From Idiomarina zobellii (GTDB taxonomy: Bacteria > Pseudomonadota > Gammaproteobacteria > Enterobacterales > Alteromonadaceae): DNA of 64,000 nt. The stretch spans positions 185,231 to 249,230 of the forward strand of contig NZ_FNCB01000003.1 of NCBI RefSeq assembly GCF_900100855.1, written 5' to 3'. Of this stretch, positions 37,596 through 45,454 are shown one piece after another; position 1 is the first letter of the stretch; every line of letters starts with the position of its first letter. The notes under the pieces were generated by a model, which saw nothing but the letters and a program-made list of their open reading frames with translations, ran no database searches and was not told the DNA's origin. Both the position numbers and the translations under genes were made by a program.

Positions 37596-38021
37596 ATGAG
37601 TTACGCAAATAAAACCCTAATTGCATCTGTGGGCGCTGCTATGGCGCTGGGTGCATCCTTACCCGCAACCAGTGCGGAAAATCCTTTTGCTTCCACAGAG
37701 TTAACCTCCGGCTATGCGTTTACCGCACAGCAAGAGGGTAAGTGTGGCGAAGGCAAGTGCGGTGAAGCCATGATGTCCGACAAAGCAAAAGAAAAAATGG
37801 CGGAAAAAGCCAAAGAAGGAAAATGCGGCGAAGGTAAGTGCGGTGAAGCCATGATGTCTGACAAAGCAAAAGAAAAAATGGCGGAAAAAGCCAAAGAAGG
37901 AAAATGCGGTGAAGGCAAGTGCGGTGAAGCCATGATGGCTGACAAAGCAAAGGAAAAAATGTCAGATAAAGCCAAAGAAGCAAAAGAGAAGTCCAAAGAA
38001 GGCAAGTGCGGTGCCGCTTAA
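37596..38021 (+). CDS. Bufferin/HvfA-like precursor protein with seven EGKCG motifs
   Basis: Probable secreted, post-translationally modified copper-binding protein (RiPP precursor). 141 residues: a signal peptide with likely cleavage after SLPATSA (Ala27), a short linker, then three 27-residue repeats. Each repeat opens with a doubled EGKCG and continues as a Lys/Glu/Ala-rich helix-like stretch; a final EGKCG ends the protein. The seven cysteines (50, 55, 77, 82, 104, 109, 138) all lie in EGKCG, which is known from the bufferin-2/HvfA type substrates of DUF692 enzymes. AGAGGA lies nine bases before the ATG at 37596. The next gene begins inside its last 11 bases. Copper binding is inferred from the family. 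Confidence 0.85.
   Translation: MSYANKTLIASVGAAMALGASLPATSAENPFASTELTSGYAFTAQQEGKCGEGKCGEAMMSDKAKEKMAEKAKEGKCGEGKCGEAMMSDKAKEKMAEKAKEGKCGEGKCGEAMMADKAKEKMSDKAKEAKEKSKEGKCGAA
37734..37976 (+). repeat. Three 81-bp in-frame tandem repeats in the precursor gene
   Basis: Units at 37734-37814, 37815-37895 and 37896-37976 each encode 27 residues. Units 1 and 2 encode identical peptides and differ by a few silent changes; unit 3 has a handful of replacements (Ser to Ala, Ala-Glu to Ser-Asp). The high identity suggests recent duplication. Confidence 0.9.
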
Positions 38022-38841
38022 CAGCGATACTGTTGGTTTAGGCTATCGTCGTTCGATGTATCAGGAGCTGATCCAGTGTGATCAGTTCCCCTTCGACTTT
38101 CTCGAGATTGCGCCCGAAAACTGGATGAACAGTGGACCGCGCTTACAACACCAATTAAGGGCGCTACGTGAGCGCGTGCCGTTCACTACGCATGGCCTAT
38201 CGTTATCTATCGGCGGTTTCGCGCCGCTCGATCTTCCTTTTTTGAGGCGCCTGAAAGCCTTTCTGGATGATTACGACATAGAACTGTATTCCGAACACTT
38301 AAGCTACTGTTCGGACGAGGGGCATTTGTACGACCTTATGCCAATCCCGTTTACAGCCGATGCAATCGGACACGTGAGCGAGCGTATCCGCACCGTCAGC
38401 GACGTATTGGAACGCCCTTTGGTGCTTGAAAATGTCTCTTTTTATGCGATGCCCGACGGAGATATGAACGAGCTTGAGTTTATTAATGCGGTATTGGCTG
38501 AAGCCGACTGTGATTTGTTGCTAGACGTAAACAATGTGTATGTTAACAGCATCAACCATTGCTATGACCCGGTTCAGTTTATTACTGGACTGCCCGCTGA
38601 ACGGATACGCTATATGCATATTGCCGGACACTATCAGCAGCAAGCGGATTTAATTATAGATACCCATGGCGCCGATGTTATCGATCCGGTCTGGCAATTA
38701 TTAAAGACCAGTTATCAATACGCTGGATGTCATCCGACGTTGCTTGAGCGCGATTTTAATATTCCATCGCTTGATACGCTTAGCAACGAACTTGCAACTA
38801 TTCGCAAGACGCAGGCAACGCAGCATGCCATCGTTTCGTAA
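38011..38841 (+). CDS. DUF692 multinuclear non-heme iron oxidative enzyme (MNIO; MbnB/BufB/HvfB-like)
   Basis: TIM-barrel iron enzyme expected to oxidise cysteines of the upstream EGKCG protein. 276 residues. Metal-ligand candidates in the MbnB order are His61 (THGLSLS), Glu95-His96 (SEHLS), Glu140 (LENVS), Asp172 (LDVNN), His203 and His207 (HIAGH), Asp217-His219 (DTHG) and Glu246 (LLERDFNIP). It begins with GTG at 38011, eight bases after AAGG and inside the end of the precursor gene, so translation is probably coupled. Its end overlaps the DUF2063 gene by 17 bases. Known relatives act on MbnA, TglA, ChrA and bufferins. Confidence 0.93.
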   Translation: MPLNSDTVGLGYRRSMYQELIQCDQFPFDFLEIAPENWMNSGPRLQHQLRALRERVPFTTHGLSLSIGGFAPLDLPFLRRLKAFLDDYDIELYSEHLSYCSDEGHLYDLMPIPFTADAIGHVSERIRTVSDVLERPLVLENVSFYAMPDGDMNELEFINAVLAEADCDLLLDVNNVYVNSINHCYDPVQFITGLPAERIRYMHIAGHYQQQADLIIDTHGADVIDPVWQLLKTSYQYAGCHPTLLERDFNIPSLDTLSNELATIRKTQATQHAIVS

Positions 38842-39586
38842 TATCCAGCAACAGTTTACTGCCGCGGTCAGAAACCCAAGTGACCATAACACGCTTGGTA
38901 TTGAACCACGACGGATGAGCGTGTACCAGGAACTGGTTTTTAATAATCTCATCAATTTTACCCGGTCCGCTTTTCCAGTCGCATGCTCAATTATGAGTAG
39001 TGATTGGTGGCAGCATGCTGTGCGCCAGTTTCTAATTCACCACCGCAGCCAGTCCCCTTATTTTAATGAGATTGCCGCCGAGTTTTTGTCTTTTCTAAGA
39101 GAAAGTGACGCAGTTACCACCACCGAGCCCGACTTTCTGCTCGAACTGATGCATTACGAATGGGTAGAGTTGGCACTAGACAACATTCCACAAGATACCT
39201 TAGCGGTGCGACAACAGCTTAGCGATGACCTTGTTAATGGTAAACCGGTGTTATCCGACGCCGCCTGGCTGTTAAGTTACGAATACCCGGTGCATGAGAT
39301 CAGTATTGAACGGCAGCCCACTTTGCAGGAAAAAAAGGATACACTGGTACTGGTTTATCGTAAGCCTGATCTGAGCATCGGTTTTCGTCTCATGACCCCC
39401 ATATTTGGTCTGCTTTGGCAGCAATTACAGCAAAAAGACATTAGTTCAGGGCAGGATGCCATCGAGCAATTGGCCATGCAGCTTGGTATAAACGCTGATA
39501 CCAGCTTCCATCACCACGCACAGCAAGCGCTACAGGAACTGTTCGAATGGGGCGCCATTTTGGGTGCTCATAACGAACGCACTTGA
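38825..39586 (+). CDS. DUF2063 partner protein of the MNIO enzyme (BufC/HvfC-like)
   Basis: 253-residue protein expected to bind the precursor and assist the DUF692 enzyme. The N-terminal domain (FRNIQQQFTAAVRNP ... RRMSVYQELVFNNLINF) is the DUF2063 signature, ending near residue 95; the rest forms a second domain of mixed strands and helices. I chose the ATG at 38825, which overlaps the end of the enzyme gene by 17 bases; the longer frame from 38744 lies inside that gene. Its last 19 bases overlap comM on the other strand. No DoxX-like gene follows, unlike in some hvf/buf operons. Confidence 0.88.
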   Translation: MPSFRNIQQQFTAAVRNPSDHNTLGIEPRRMSVYQELVFNNLINFTRSAFPVACSIMSSDWWQHAVRQFLIHHRSQSPYFNEIAAEFLSFLRESDAVTTTEPDFLLELMHYEWVELALDNIPQDTLAVRQQLSDDLVNGKPVLSDAAWLLSYEYPVHEISIERQPTLQEKKDTLVLVYRKPDLSIGFRLMTPIFGLLWQQLQQKDISSGQDAIEQLAMQLGINADTSFHHHAQQALQELFEWGAILGAHNERT

Positions 39587-41106
39587 TCAATTAGCTGATC
39601 CAATGCTCTATAGCCCATCGCTTCGGCTAAATGAGGTTTTTGCACCTTTTTCTGATTATCCAGATCGGCAATACTGCGTGCCAACCGCAATGTTCGGTGA
39701 TACGCCCGGTGCGACAGTTTTAGTTTTTCAATCGCAGTGATAAGAAACTCGTGGTCAGCGTCAGTTAGCATACAATGAGACACAACTTCGCTTGCTTTTA
39801 GCTCGCTGTTAAGACATCCCTGGCGTCGATATTGCTGCTGCCTTGCTGCAATAACCCGTTGCTTCATTTGTTCGCTAGTCTCTCCCGTAACCTGAGTTCC
39901 ATCTAACCGCAGGCTCGATGTTTCGCGGGGTACCGCCACCTGAATGTCGATACGATCTAACAATGGACCCGACAGCTTATTTAGGTATTTGAGAATTTGG
40001 TCGGGTGTAGAGCGGCAATTAGCTAACGAGCCATCGAACTGACCACAGGGGGAAGGGTTCAATGCGCAAACAAGTTGGAAGTTTGCGGGGAATTTAACGT
40101 TATGACCCGCACGACTAATCGTAATTTCACCGCTTTCCAATGGTTCGCGCAGACAATCCAATACGTGCCTGCTAAACTCGGGTAATTCGTCAAGGAAAAG
40201 CAGCGACCGATTCGCTAATGATATTTCTCCGGGGCGAACAGAATTACCGGTACCCCCACCCACTAAAGCAGCCGCAGTGCACGTATGGTGTGGGCTTCTC
40301 ACTTCACGCTGAGTTAATGCCTCTGTCCCGTGGTAGTCAAAAGACACCGATTTAACCGCGGCTATTTCCATCGCCTCTTTCTCAGTCAATGACGGCAATA
40401 GGCCACTCAAGCGCTGCGCCAGCATGGTTTTGCCCGTGCCTGGCGGACCCACAAATAACAAATGGTGCTTACCCGCAGCGGACAATAACAAAGCCCGTTT
40501 TGCCTGCTCCTGCCCGACTACATCGGCTAAATCGCCTTCATTACTTTCCGCCTGACACGCCCAGTCTACTGGTTTGGACTCTCGAAGCGGCTGATGTTCA
40601 TGTAAATGTTCGTACACACTGACCAAGTCTGCCGCTAACCAACTTTTTTGGTCTCGAACTAGCCCCGCCTCCTGCTGGTTAGCTATAGGCACAAACGCCT
40701 CGCGTTTTTTCTCGCGACAGGCTAACAAAGCAGGAATGAGTCCATTCACAGCACGTAGTTCGCCTGTTAACGCTAGCTCCCCGTAAAACTCTGCTTCTTC
40801 TAAAATGGTATCGGGTATTTGCCCCGAAGCCGCCAATATACCCACGGCTATAGCTAAGTCATACCGGGCACCGGTTTTCGGAATATCTGCAGGTGCTAAA
40901 TTAACCGTAATACGCGTGGCCGGCGGGTATTCAAACCCCGCATTCATCAAGGCGGTTTTAACCCGGTCGCGCGCTTCCTTAACCGTGGTTGCAGGCATGC
41001 CAACCATAGTAAACCCAGGCATCCCCCGGGCAAGATCCACTTCAACCCGAATTTCCGGCGCATGAATACCTATCAGTGCCCTCGTATAGACTCGCGCTAA
41101 CGCCAT
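39568..41106 (-). CDS. comM: YifB/ComM family Mg-chelatase-like AAA+ ATPase
   Basis: 512-residue AAA+ protein; ComM is a helicase that promotes branch migration during natural transformation. An N-terminal Lon-protease-like domain (ARVYTRALIGIHAPEI, PGFTMVGMPATTVKEARDRV) precedes the ATPase with Walker A GPPGTGKTMLAQRL and Walker B LLFLDELPEF, then a C-terminal chelatase-type lid. Together with comF this hints at natural competence. It converges on the bufferin-like operon with a 19-base overlap. Confidence 0.95.
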   Translation of the reverse strand: MALARVYTRALIGIHAPEIRVEVDLARGMPGFTMVGMPATTVKEARDRVKTALMNAGFEYPPATRITVNLAPADIPKTGARYDLAIAVGILAASGQIPDTILEEAEFYGELALTGELRAVNGLIPALLACREKKREAFVPIANQQEAGLVRDQKSWLAADLVSVYEHLHEHQPLRESKPVDWACQAESNEGDLADVVGQEQAKRALLLSAAGKHHLLFVGPPGTGKTMLAQRLSGLLPSLTEKEAMEIAAVKSVSFDYHGTEALTQREVRSPHHTCTAAALVGGGTGNSVRPGEISLANRSLLFLDELPEFSRHVLDCLREPLESGEITISRAGHNVKFPANFQLVCALNPSPCGQFDGSLANCRSTPDQILKYLNKLSGPLLDRIDIQVAVPRETSSLRLDGTQVTGETSEQMKQRVIAARQQQYRRQGCLNSELKASEVVSHCMLTDADHEFLITAIEKLKLSHRAYHRTLRLARSIADLDNQKKVQKPHLAEAMGYRALDQLIDQVRSL

Positions 41107-41285
41107 GTGTCTCTCCCTGACTAAACAACGGCGTTACTATAAGTACAAGCTGCGTTGCTGTCTGTAAGCCAAGACCGCCAAGCGTTGACCGACATCGCGC
41201 CTTTCCTCTCTTGATTTTACCCCCACTTCTGTCATCATCTTGCCCTAATTAAGAACAAACCGAATAACCAAAGGTCACCAACAAC

Positions 41286-41666
41286 ATGTTCCACCAACTG
41301 AATCAACAGTGTCGAAAAGGTCGGTATATAGCACCATTGCTATTGCTGGTATTTGCACTGTGTTGGGGACAAAACTTCGGTTGGCTGGAAGGCTGCCCTA
41401 AGCATCAGGGCGCGCCAGCGGCTGAACAGCTTGCCGGAAGCCATGCGGATTCAGGCACAAAACACGAAAATGCCAAAGCCGACTGCGACAAGACAACGCA
41501 TTTATTACAGCAATTTCAGTCCGACATAACCTACGCGGCACTGTCTTTCTTTGTTCTTCTGACTTTGGCGCTGAGGACCACTGTAAACAAACAGCTCGCG
41601 CCGCCACTTTTTCTCTTTCCCTGTAAAAGGCGACCCCACGCCGTATTTTGTTGTTTTATGGAGTAG
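41286..41666 (+). CDS. Small Cys/His-rich membrane protein in ScsA position
   Basis: 126 residues, not firmly recognised. Two membrane helices (about residues 15-31 and 80-98) flank a short segment, probably periplasmic, rich in metal-ligand residues: CPKHQ, SHADSGTKHENAKADCDKTTH. Two more cysteine sites lie in the C-terminal tail (PCKRRPHAVFCCF). It stands 49 bases ahead of the ScsB-like gene, the place ScsA takes in Salmonella scsABCD. A metal-binding role is inference from residues and context. The 179-base gap upstream (41107-41285) holds no recognised motif. Confidence 0.65.
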   Translation: MFHQLNQQCRKGRYIAPLLLLVFALCWGQNFGWLEGCPKHQGAPAAEQLAGSHADSGTKHENAKADCDKTTHLLQQFQSDITYAALSFFVLLTLALRTTVNKQLAPPLFLFPCKRRPHAVFCCFME

Positions 41667-41715
41667 CGCTTCCATCGGGTTTTCATCGTTGGAATACTAA
41701 CTTCAGGAGTAATGT

Positions 41716-43800
41716 ATGAATAAAATTTTACCGTTGTGGCTGCTATCGCTTATTGCTGCGTTGCTGCTTTACAGCGCGCAAAGCCTCGCAGAAACGCCGT
41801 CTACCGGTTGGCTGAGTCATGAAGATCATCCGCCGGTATCGGTGAAGCTGGAACTGACCGGCCACTATGAGGCTGAGCGCAACCTACTACCCGCCCTGCT
41901 GCATGTTGAGCTGGATGAGGGCTGGAAAACCTACTGGCGCTCGCCGGGGGAAGGCGGCATACCGCCAACCTTTGACTGGTCCGAGTCATCCAATATTAAC
42001 GATATTGAATGGCGCTGGCCGGTGCCCTCGCGCTACAGCATTCAGGGTATTGATACCGTTGGGTATCAGGGGTCGTTGACCTTTCCGTTAATGATACAGC
42101 TAAGCCCGGATGCCAGGCAGGCGCAAATTAGCGGTACTTTGACTATGTCGTCCTGTACCACCGTTTGTGTGTTAACGGACTACCCAATTGACTTGCACGT
42201 TGACCTGGACACCCTGACCGTCGACAGTGATCGTGCCTTCGCCTTTAATCCGGCCATGGGCAAGGTGCCTCGGGAGTACGACAGCAATAACGTGAAGCAG
42301 GCTATTTGGTCCGACGCCAACCAGCGCGTTCAATTGACCATAGAGCGTGACAGCGGCTGGCAAGAACCTCAACTGTTTATACACAGCAACAACGAAGCTC
42401 TGGCCGACGCAGAGTTTTCATCACCGAATATTCAGGTGGAAGGAAATACGCTCACGGCGAATATTGATGTTAGCCACTGGCTGGATCTGCCGGATCTTAG
42501 CGGCGCTGAGCTCATAGCAACGGTTAGTGATGAAAAGTTTGCCGCCGAATATAAGATCGAGCTAACCGCAGGCACCATTGCTAATAATGCACCGCCACTG
42601 TGGGGCATTCTACTTATGGCGTTAGCGGGTGGGCTTATTTTGAACATTATGCCCTGTGTGTTGCCGGTATTGGGCCTGAAAGTTCAAAGCCTGATGTTGT
42701 CTGGTGCACATGAGCCGAAGGTCGTGCGTAAGCAGTTTTTTGCGTCGTCACTGGGTATTATCAGCTCGTTTCTGATCATTGCCCTGGGGCTTATGGCATT
42801 GCGCTGGTCAGGCGGTTCTGTCGGCTGGGGTATTCAATTTCAGAACCCTTACTTCATTGCCGCATTAGTCGCTATTACCTGGGTATTTGCCCTGAACTTA
42901 ATGGGCGCCTTTGAGTTTAAATTGCCGTCGTCTTTGAGTACCAGTGCCGCAACCGCTGGCGATAACAGCTACAAAGGGCACTTCCTGCAAGGCATGCTGG
43001 CCACCGTATTGGCAACACCTTGTACAGCGCCTTTTTTAGGCACCGCAGTGGCCTTTGCATTAGCTGCTGAGTCATCGGTTATTCTGCTGATTTTTACCGC
43101 GCTTGGGGTTGGTATGGCGCTGCCCTGGTTACTTATAGCCGTGTTCCCGAAAACCGCCAAGTTACTGCCCAAACCCGGTCGCTGGATGCAGTGGGTAAAA
43201 CCCGTTTTCGCCATTATGATGCTGGCAACCACGGTCTGGCTAACAACCTTGCTGAAAAACTTTATCAGCAACGAGCTATTCCTGGTGCTAACCGTCGGTT
43301 TATCAGTTCTGACATTGGTGATTATTGGTAAAGTGCATGGCCGCAAAGCTCTGTTTTTATCCATTGGTGGCTTTTTGGTATTAGCTGCCGTTGTCGGTAC
43401 GACGTTAATTCTTACCGCGGACCGTTGGGTCAACAAACTACCACAGGACCACCAATGGCAGCCACTAACCCAGCAGCGTATTGATGAAGCCGTTGCCAGT
43501 GGCCAAACCGTGTTTGTGGATGTGACCGCAGACTGGTGTGTGACCTGCCAGGCCAATAAAGTGGGCGTATTACTGCAAGACCCGGTATTTACAGCCTTAG
43601 GTCAGAAACATGTCACCCGCCTGCGCGGCGATTGGACCAAAGCCAACGAGAACATCACGCAATACTTAAAGGCCAACAATACCTTTGGTGTGCCCTTTAA
43701 CAAAGTCTACGGACCCGGCGCTCCGGACGGTATAACCCTGCCCGTAGTGCTCAGTAAAGACAACGTCATGGACGCGCTGGAGGATGCTCGTGAGCAATAG
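41716..43800 (+). CDS. scsB: ScsB/DsbD-like membrane thiol:disulfide reductase
   Basis: Carries electrons from cytoplasmic thioredoxin across the inner membrane to periplasmic thiol proteins. 694 residues: signal peptide ending AQSLA, an N-terminal periplasmic domain (about 26-290), the eight-helix DsbD core (about 293-590), and a C-terminal thioredoxin domain. Redox cysteines are Cys314 (MPCVLPV) and Cys436 (TPCTAPF) in the membrane and Cys608/Cys611 (DWCVTC) in the thioredoxin domain. The large N-terminal domain is of the ScsB type rather than the short DsbD-alpha. The next gene overlaps it by 11 bases. Confidence 0.9.
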   Translation: MNKILPLWLLSLIAALLLYSAQSLAETPSTGWLSHEDHPPVSVKLELTGHYEAERNLLPALLHVELDEGWKTYWRSPGEGGIPPTFDWSESSNINDIEWRWPVPSRYSIQGIDTVGYQGSLTFPLMIQLSPDARQAQISGTLTMSSCTTVCVLTDYPIDLHVDLDTLTVDSDRAFAFNPAMGKVPREYDSNNVKQAIWSDANQRVQLTIERDSGWQEPQLFIHSNNEALADAEFSSPNIQVEGNTLTANIDVSHWLDLPDLSGAELIATVSDEKFAAEYKIELTAGTIANNAPPLWGILLMALAGGLILNIMPCVLPVLGLKVQSLMLSGAHEPKVVRKQFFASSLGIISSFLIIALGLMALRWSGGSVGWGIQFQNPYFIAALVAITWVFALNLMGAFEFKLPSSLSTSAATAGDNSYKGHFLQGMLATVLATPCTAPFLGTAVAFALAAESSVILLIFTALGVGMALPWLLIAVFPKTAKLLPKPGRWMQWVKPVFAIMMLATTVWLTTLLKNFISNELFLVLTVGLSVLTLVIIGKVHGRKALFLSIGGFLVLAAVVGTTLILTADRWVNKLPQDHQWQPLTQQRIDEAVASGQTVFVDVTADWCVTCQANKVGVLLQDPVFTALGQKHVTRLRGDWTKANENITQYLKANNTFGVPFNKVYGPGAPDGITLPVVLSKDNVMDALEDAREQ

Positions 43801-44314
43801 CAAAACTAAGCCGTCGTGGGCAAAGCGGCTACGAACCGCAGCGCTTTATATTGTCCTGTTCTCGGTTGTCGCTTTCGTAGTTGATGCCTTTCGTAATAGT
43901 GACGTGCCGGAGTCTGTTCCGGCGGAGCTATCGTCACTAACGGACATAAACGGCGAGCAATACAACTTACGCGAGATGAGCAAGGACAGCCCGGTTGTGC
44001 TGTATTTCTGGGCAACCTGGTGCCCTGTTTGCCCGGCGGTCTCGCCGACGGTTGATTACATTGGCAACCACTACCCGACCATTAGCGTGGCATTGCGCTC
44101 CGGCGACAACGACAAACTCACGCGCTACGCGCAGGCGAAAGGGTATGAATTTCCTATTGTTAACGACAACCTCAACCGCGTATCAAACGGCTGGCAGGTA
44201 TCTGCCACGCCAACCATCATCATTATTGAAAACGGTGACATTGTTTCAGCGACAACCGGAGTCACAACGCCTCCGGGTTTGTTTATTCGCCTTTGGTTTC
44301 ACCAGTTTTTTTGA
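43790..44314 (+). CDS. scsD: ScsD-like membrane-anchored thioredoxin
   Basis: 174-residue protein with one N-terminal membrane helix (about residues 14-36) and a periplasmic TlpA/ResA-like thioredoxin domain with Cys78 and Cys81 in TWCPVCP and the cis-Pro loop SATPTIII. I chose the GTG at 43790 because GGAGG lies six bases upstream; the ATG at 43784 abuts that site. Probably reduced by the ScsB-like protein, whose gene it overlaps. The C-terminus is slightly short and ends in an unusual hydrophobic tail (LFIRLWFHQFF). Confidence 0.87.
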   Translation: MSNSKTKPSWAKRLRTAALYIVLFSVVAFVVDAFRNSDVPESVPAELSSLTDINGEQYNLREMSKDSPVVLYFWATWCPVCPAVSPTVDYIGNHYPTISVALRSGDNDKLTRYAQAKGYEFPIVNDNLNRVSNGWQVSATPTIIIIENGDIVSATTGVTTPPGLFIRLWFHQFF

Positions 44315-44343
44315 AGTAACTCATTTTTAAGTAGGAAAGTTGT

Positions 44344-45075
44344 ATGAATTTTATCTATAAAACGTTTTTCATCGTTGCTTTTATCTTTAGCAGCAACGTA
44401 TTTGCGCAAGATTTAAACCCACAACAAGAAGAAGACTTGGAGAAAGTCGAACAGCTATTGCGTGAAAACCCGCAGCTAATTCCAAACATTCACCGAGGCT
44501 TACAGCGCTTTTTAGAACAGCAAAGTGAGCAAAAAAACGCCTTCGCTAACCATCAGGAGTGGCTGTATCAGTCGGCGGCACATCCAATTTTAGGTGACCA
44601 AGATGCGCCGCATAAAATAATTGTGTTTACCGATTACAACTGTCCGTTTTGCAAAAAGTTAGAGCCCGGCCTGCATAAGCTGGTTGAGGAATACCCGTCT
44701 ATTCAGGTTGTGAACATTTTTGTGCCTTTACGCCAACAACAGGTTGATGGGCTCAAAACCAATTCCGCACTTTATGGGCTGAATCTGTGGCGCAATGACC
44801 CTAAGGCATTCTTTGAAGCCCACAACTTAATGATGAAAAAGTCAGGCATGCACACCGCCGATTCACTGCAAAGCGTTGCGCAAGTCACGGGTACCGAGGC
44901 CTTTTTGTCACCGTCCAGCGAAAGCGAAGCGGTTATTCGCAAAAATATGTCGGCGTTTCGCGACTTGGGCTTTCGCGGCACACCGACCATTATCATTGGT
45001 CAGCAGGTAACGCCCGGTTACATCCCTTATGACAAGCTGGAAGAAATAGCGACAACACAATTCGATCTGAATTAA
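44344..45075 (+). CDS. scsC: ScsC-like DsbA-family periplasmic thiol oxidoreductase
   Basis: 243-residue secreted protein: signal peptide ending SNVFA, a helical N-terminal extension (about 25-75) of the kind that drives oligomerisation in ScsC/DsbG-like proteins, and a DsbA-fold catalytic domain. The active site is CPFC at Cys100-Cys103 (YNCPFCKK), with the cis-Pro loop GTPTIII. It is the natural substrate of a ScsB-type reductase and is linked in relatives to copper tolerance. Confidence 0.88.
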   Translation: MNFIYKTFFIVAFIFSSNVFAQDLNPQQEEDLEKVEQLLRENPQLIPNIHRGLQRFLEQQSEQKNAFANHQEWLYQSAAHPILGDQDAPHKIIVFTDYNCPFCKKLEPGLHKLVEEYPSIQVVNIFVPLRQQQVDGLKTNSALYGLNLWRNDPKAFFEAHNLMMKKSGMHTADSLQSVAQVTGTEAFLSPSSESEAVIRKNMSAFRDLGFRGTPTIIIGQQVTPGYIPYDKLEEIATTQFDLN

Positions 45076-45149
45076 TCAGTGTCATTTTATCACCAGCCTA
45101 TTGTGAAACCTCAAGGATAAAGGGTTAACCATCTGAAGTTAACTCTGCT

Positions 45150-45184
45150 ATAATTCATGCGCATAGTTAATGCGCATGAATTAT
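45150..45184. promoter_or_regulatory. Perfect palindromic operator of ccdAB
   Basis: Two 15-base arms (ATAATTCATGCGCAT and its exact complement) flank a 5-base spacer AGTTA. The left arm overlaps a consensus -10 hexamer TATAAT at 45149-45154, so a protein bound here would block transcription. This fits the self-repression of CcdA-CcdB complexes. Confidence 0.75.
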
Positions 45185-45208
45185 GCATTTTTAATAACAG
45201 GTGATAAA

Positions 45209-45454
45209 ATGACTGCTTACAAAACCGTTTCTGCTTCAAAGAAGCCGACAAATGTCAGTATTAACGCTGAACTTCTGGCAAAAGCAAAATCGCTTGATAT
45301 CAATTTATCGGCGACACTTGAGTCTGCATTGAAGGAACAAATTCGTTTGAAAGAACAAGCGCATTGGCTGAAGGAAAACTCTGACGCAATGGAAGCGTAT
45401 AATCAATTTGTAGAGCGCAACGGAACATTCAGCGAGAGCGTGCGAAAATTCTGA
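45209..45454 (+). CDS. ccdA: CcdA-like antitoxin
   Basis: 81-residue antitoxin: an N-terminal ribbon-helix-helix DNA-binding part (TNVSINAELLAKAKSLDIN) and a C-terminal, probably flexible toxin-binding tail (WLKENSDAMEAYNQFVERNG). The ATG at 45209 has AGGTGA five bases upstream; an upstream in-frame ATG at 45170 lies inside the operator palindrome and would add 13 hydrophobic residues. It overlaps ccdB by one base (TGATG), the usual coupling. With CcdB it should bind the palindrome upstream. Confidence 0.9.
   Translation: MTAYKTVSASKKPTNVSINAELLAKAKSLDINLSATLESALKEQIRLKEQAHWLKENSDAMEAYNQFVERNGTFSESVRKF

Noticed and set aside
37734..37976. Tandem repeats considered as a CRISPR array
   Set aside because: The units are contiguous, 81 bp, in frame and without unique spacers; no cas genes are near.
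37712..38005. Long minus-strand open frames across the EGKCG repeats
   Set aside because: They are the antisense of a low-complexity repeat gene with a good ribosome site, signal peptide and operon context on the plus strand; the antisense products are Ser/Phe/His-rich repeats without any start signal.
45170..45208. Upstream ATG of ccdA at 45170
   Set aside because: It lies within the operator palindrome, lacks a ribosome site, and adds a hydrophobic tail not expected in CcdA.
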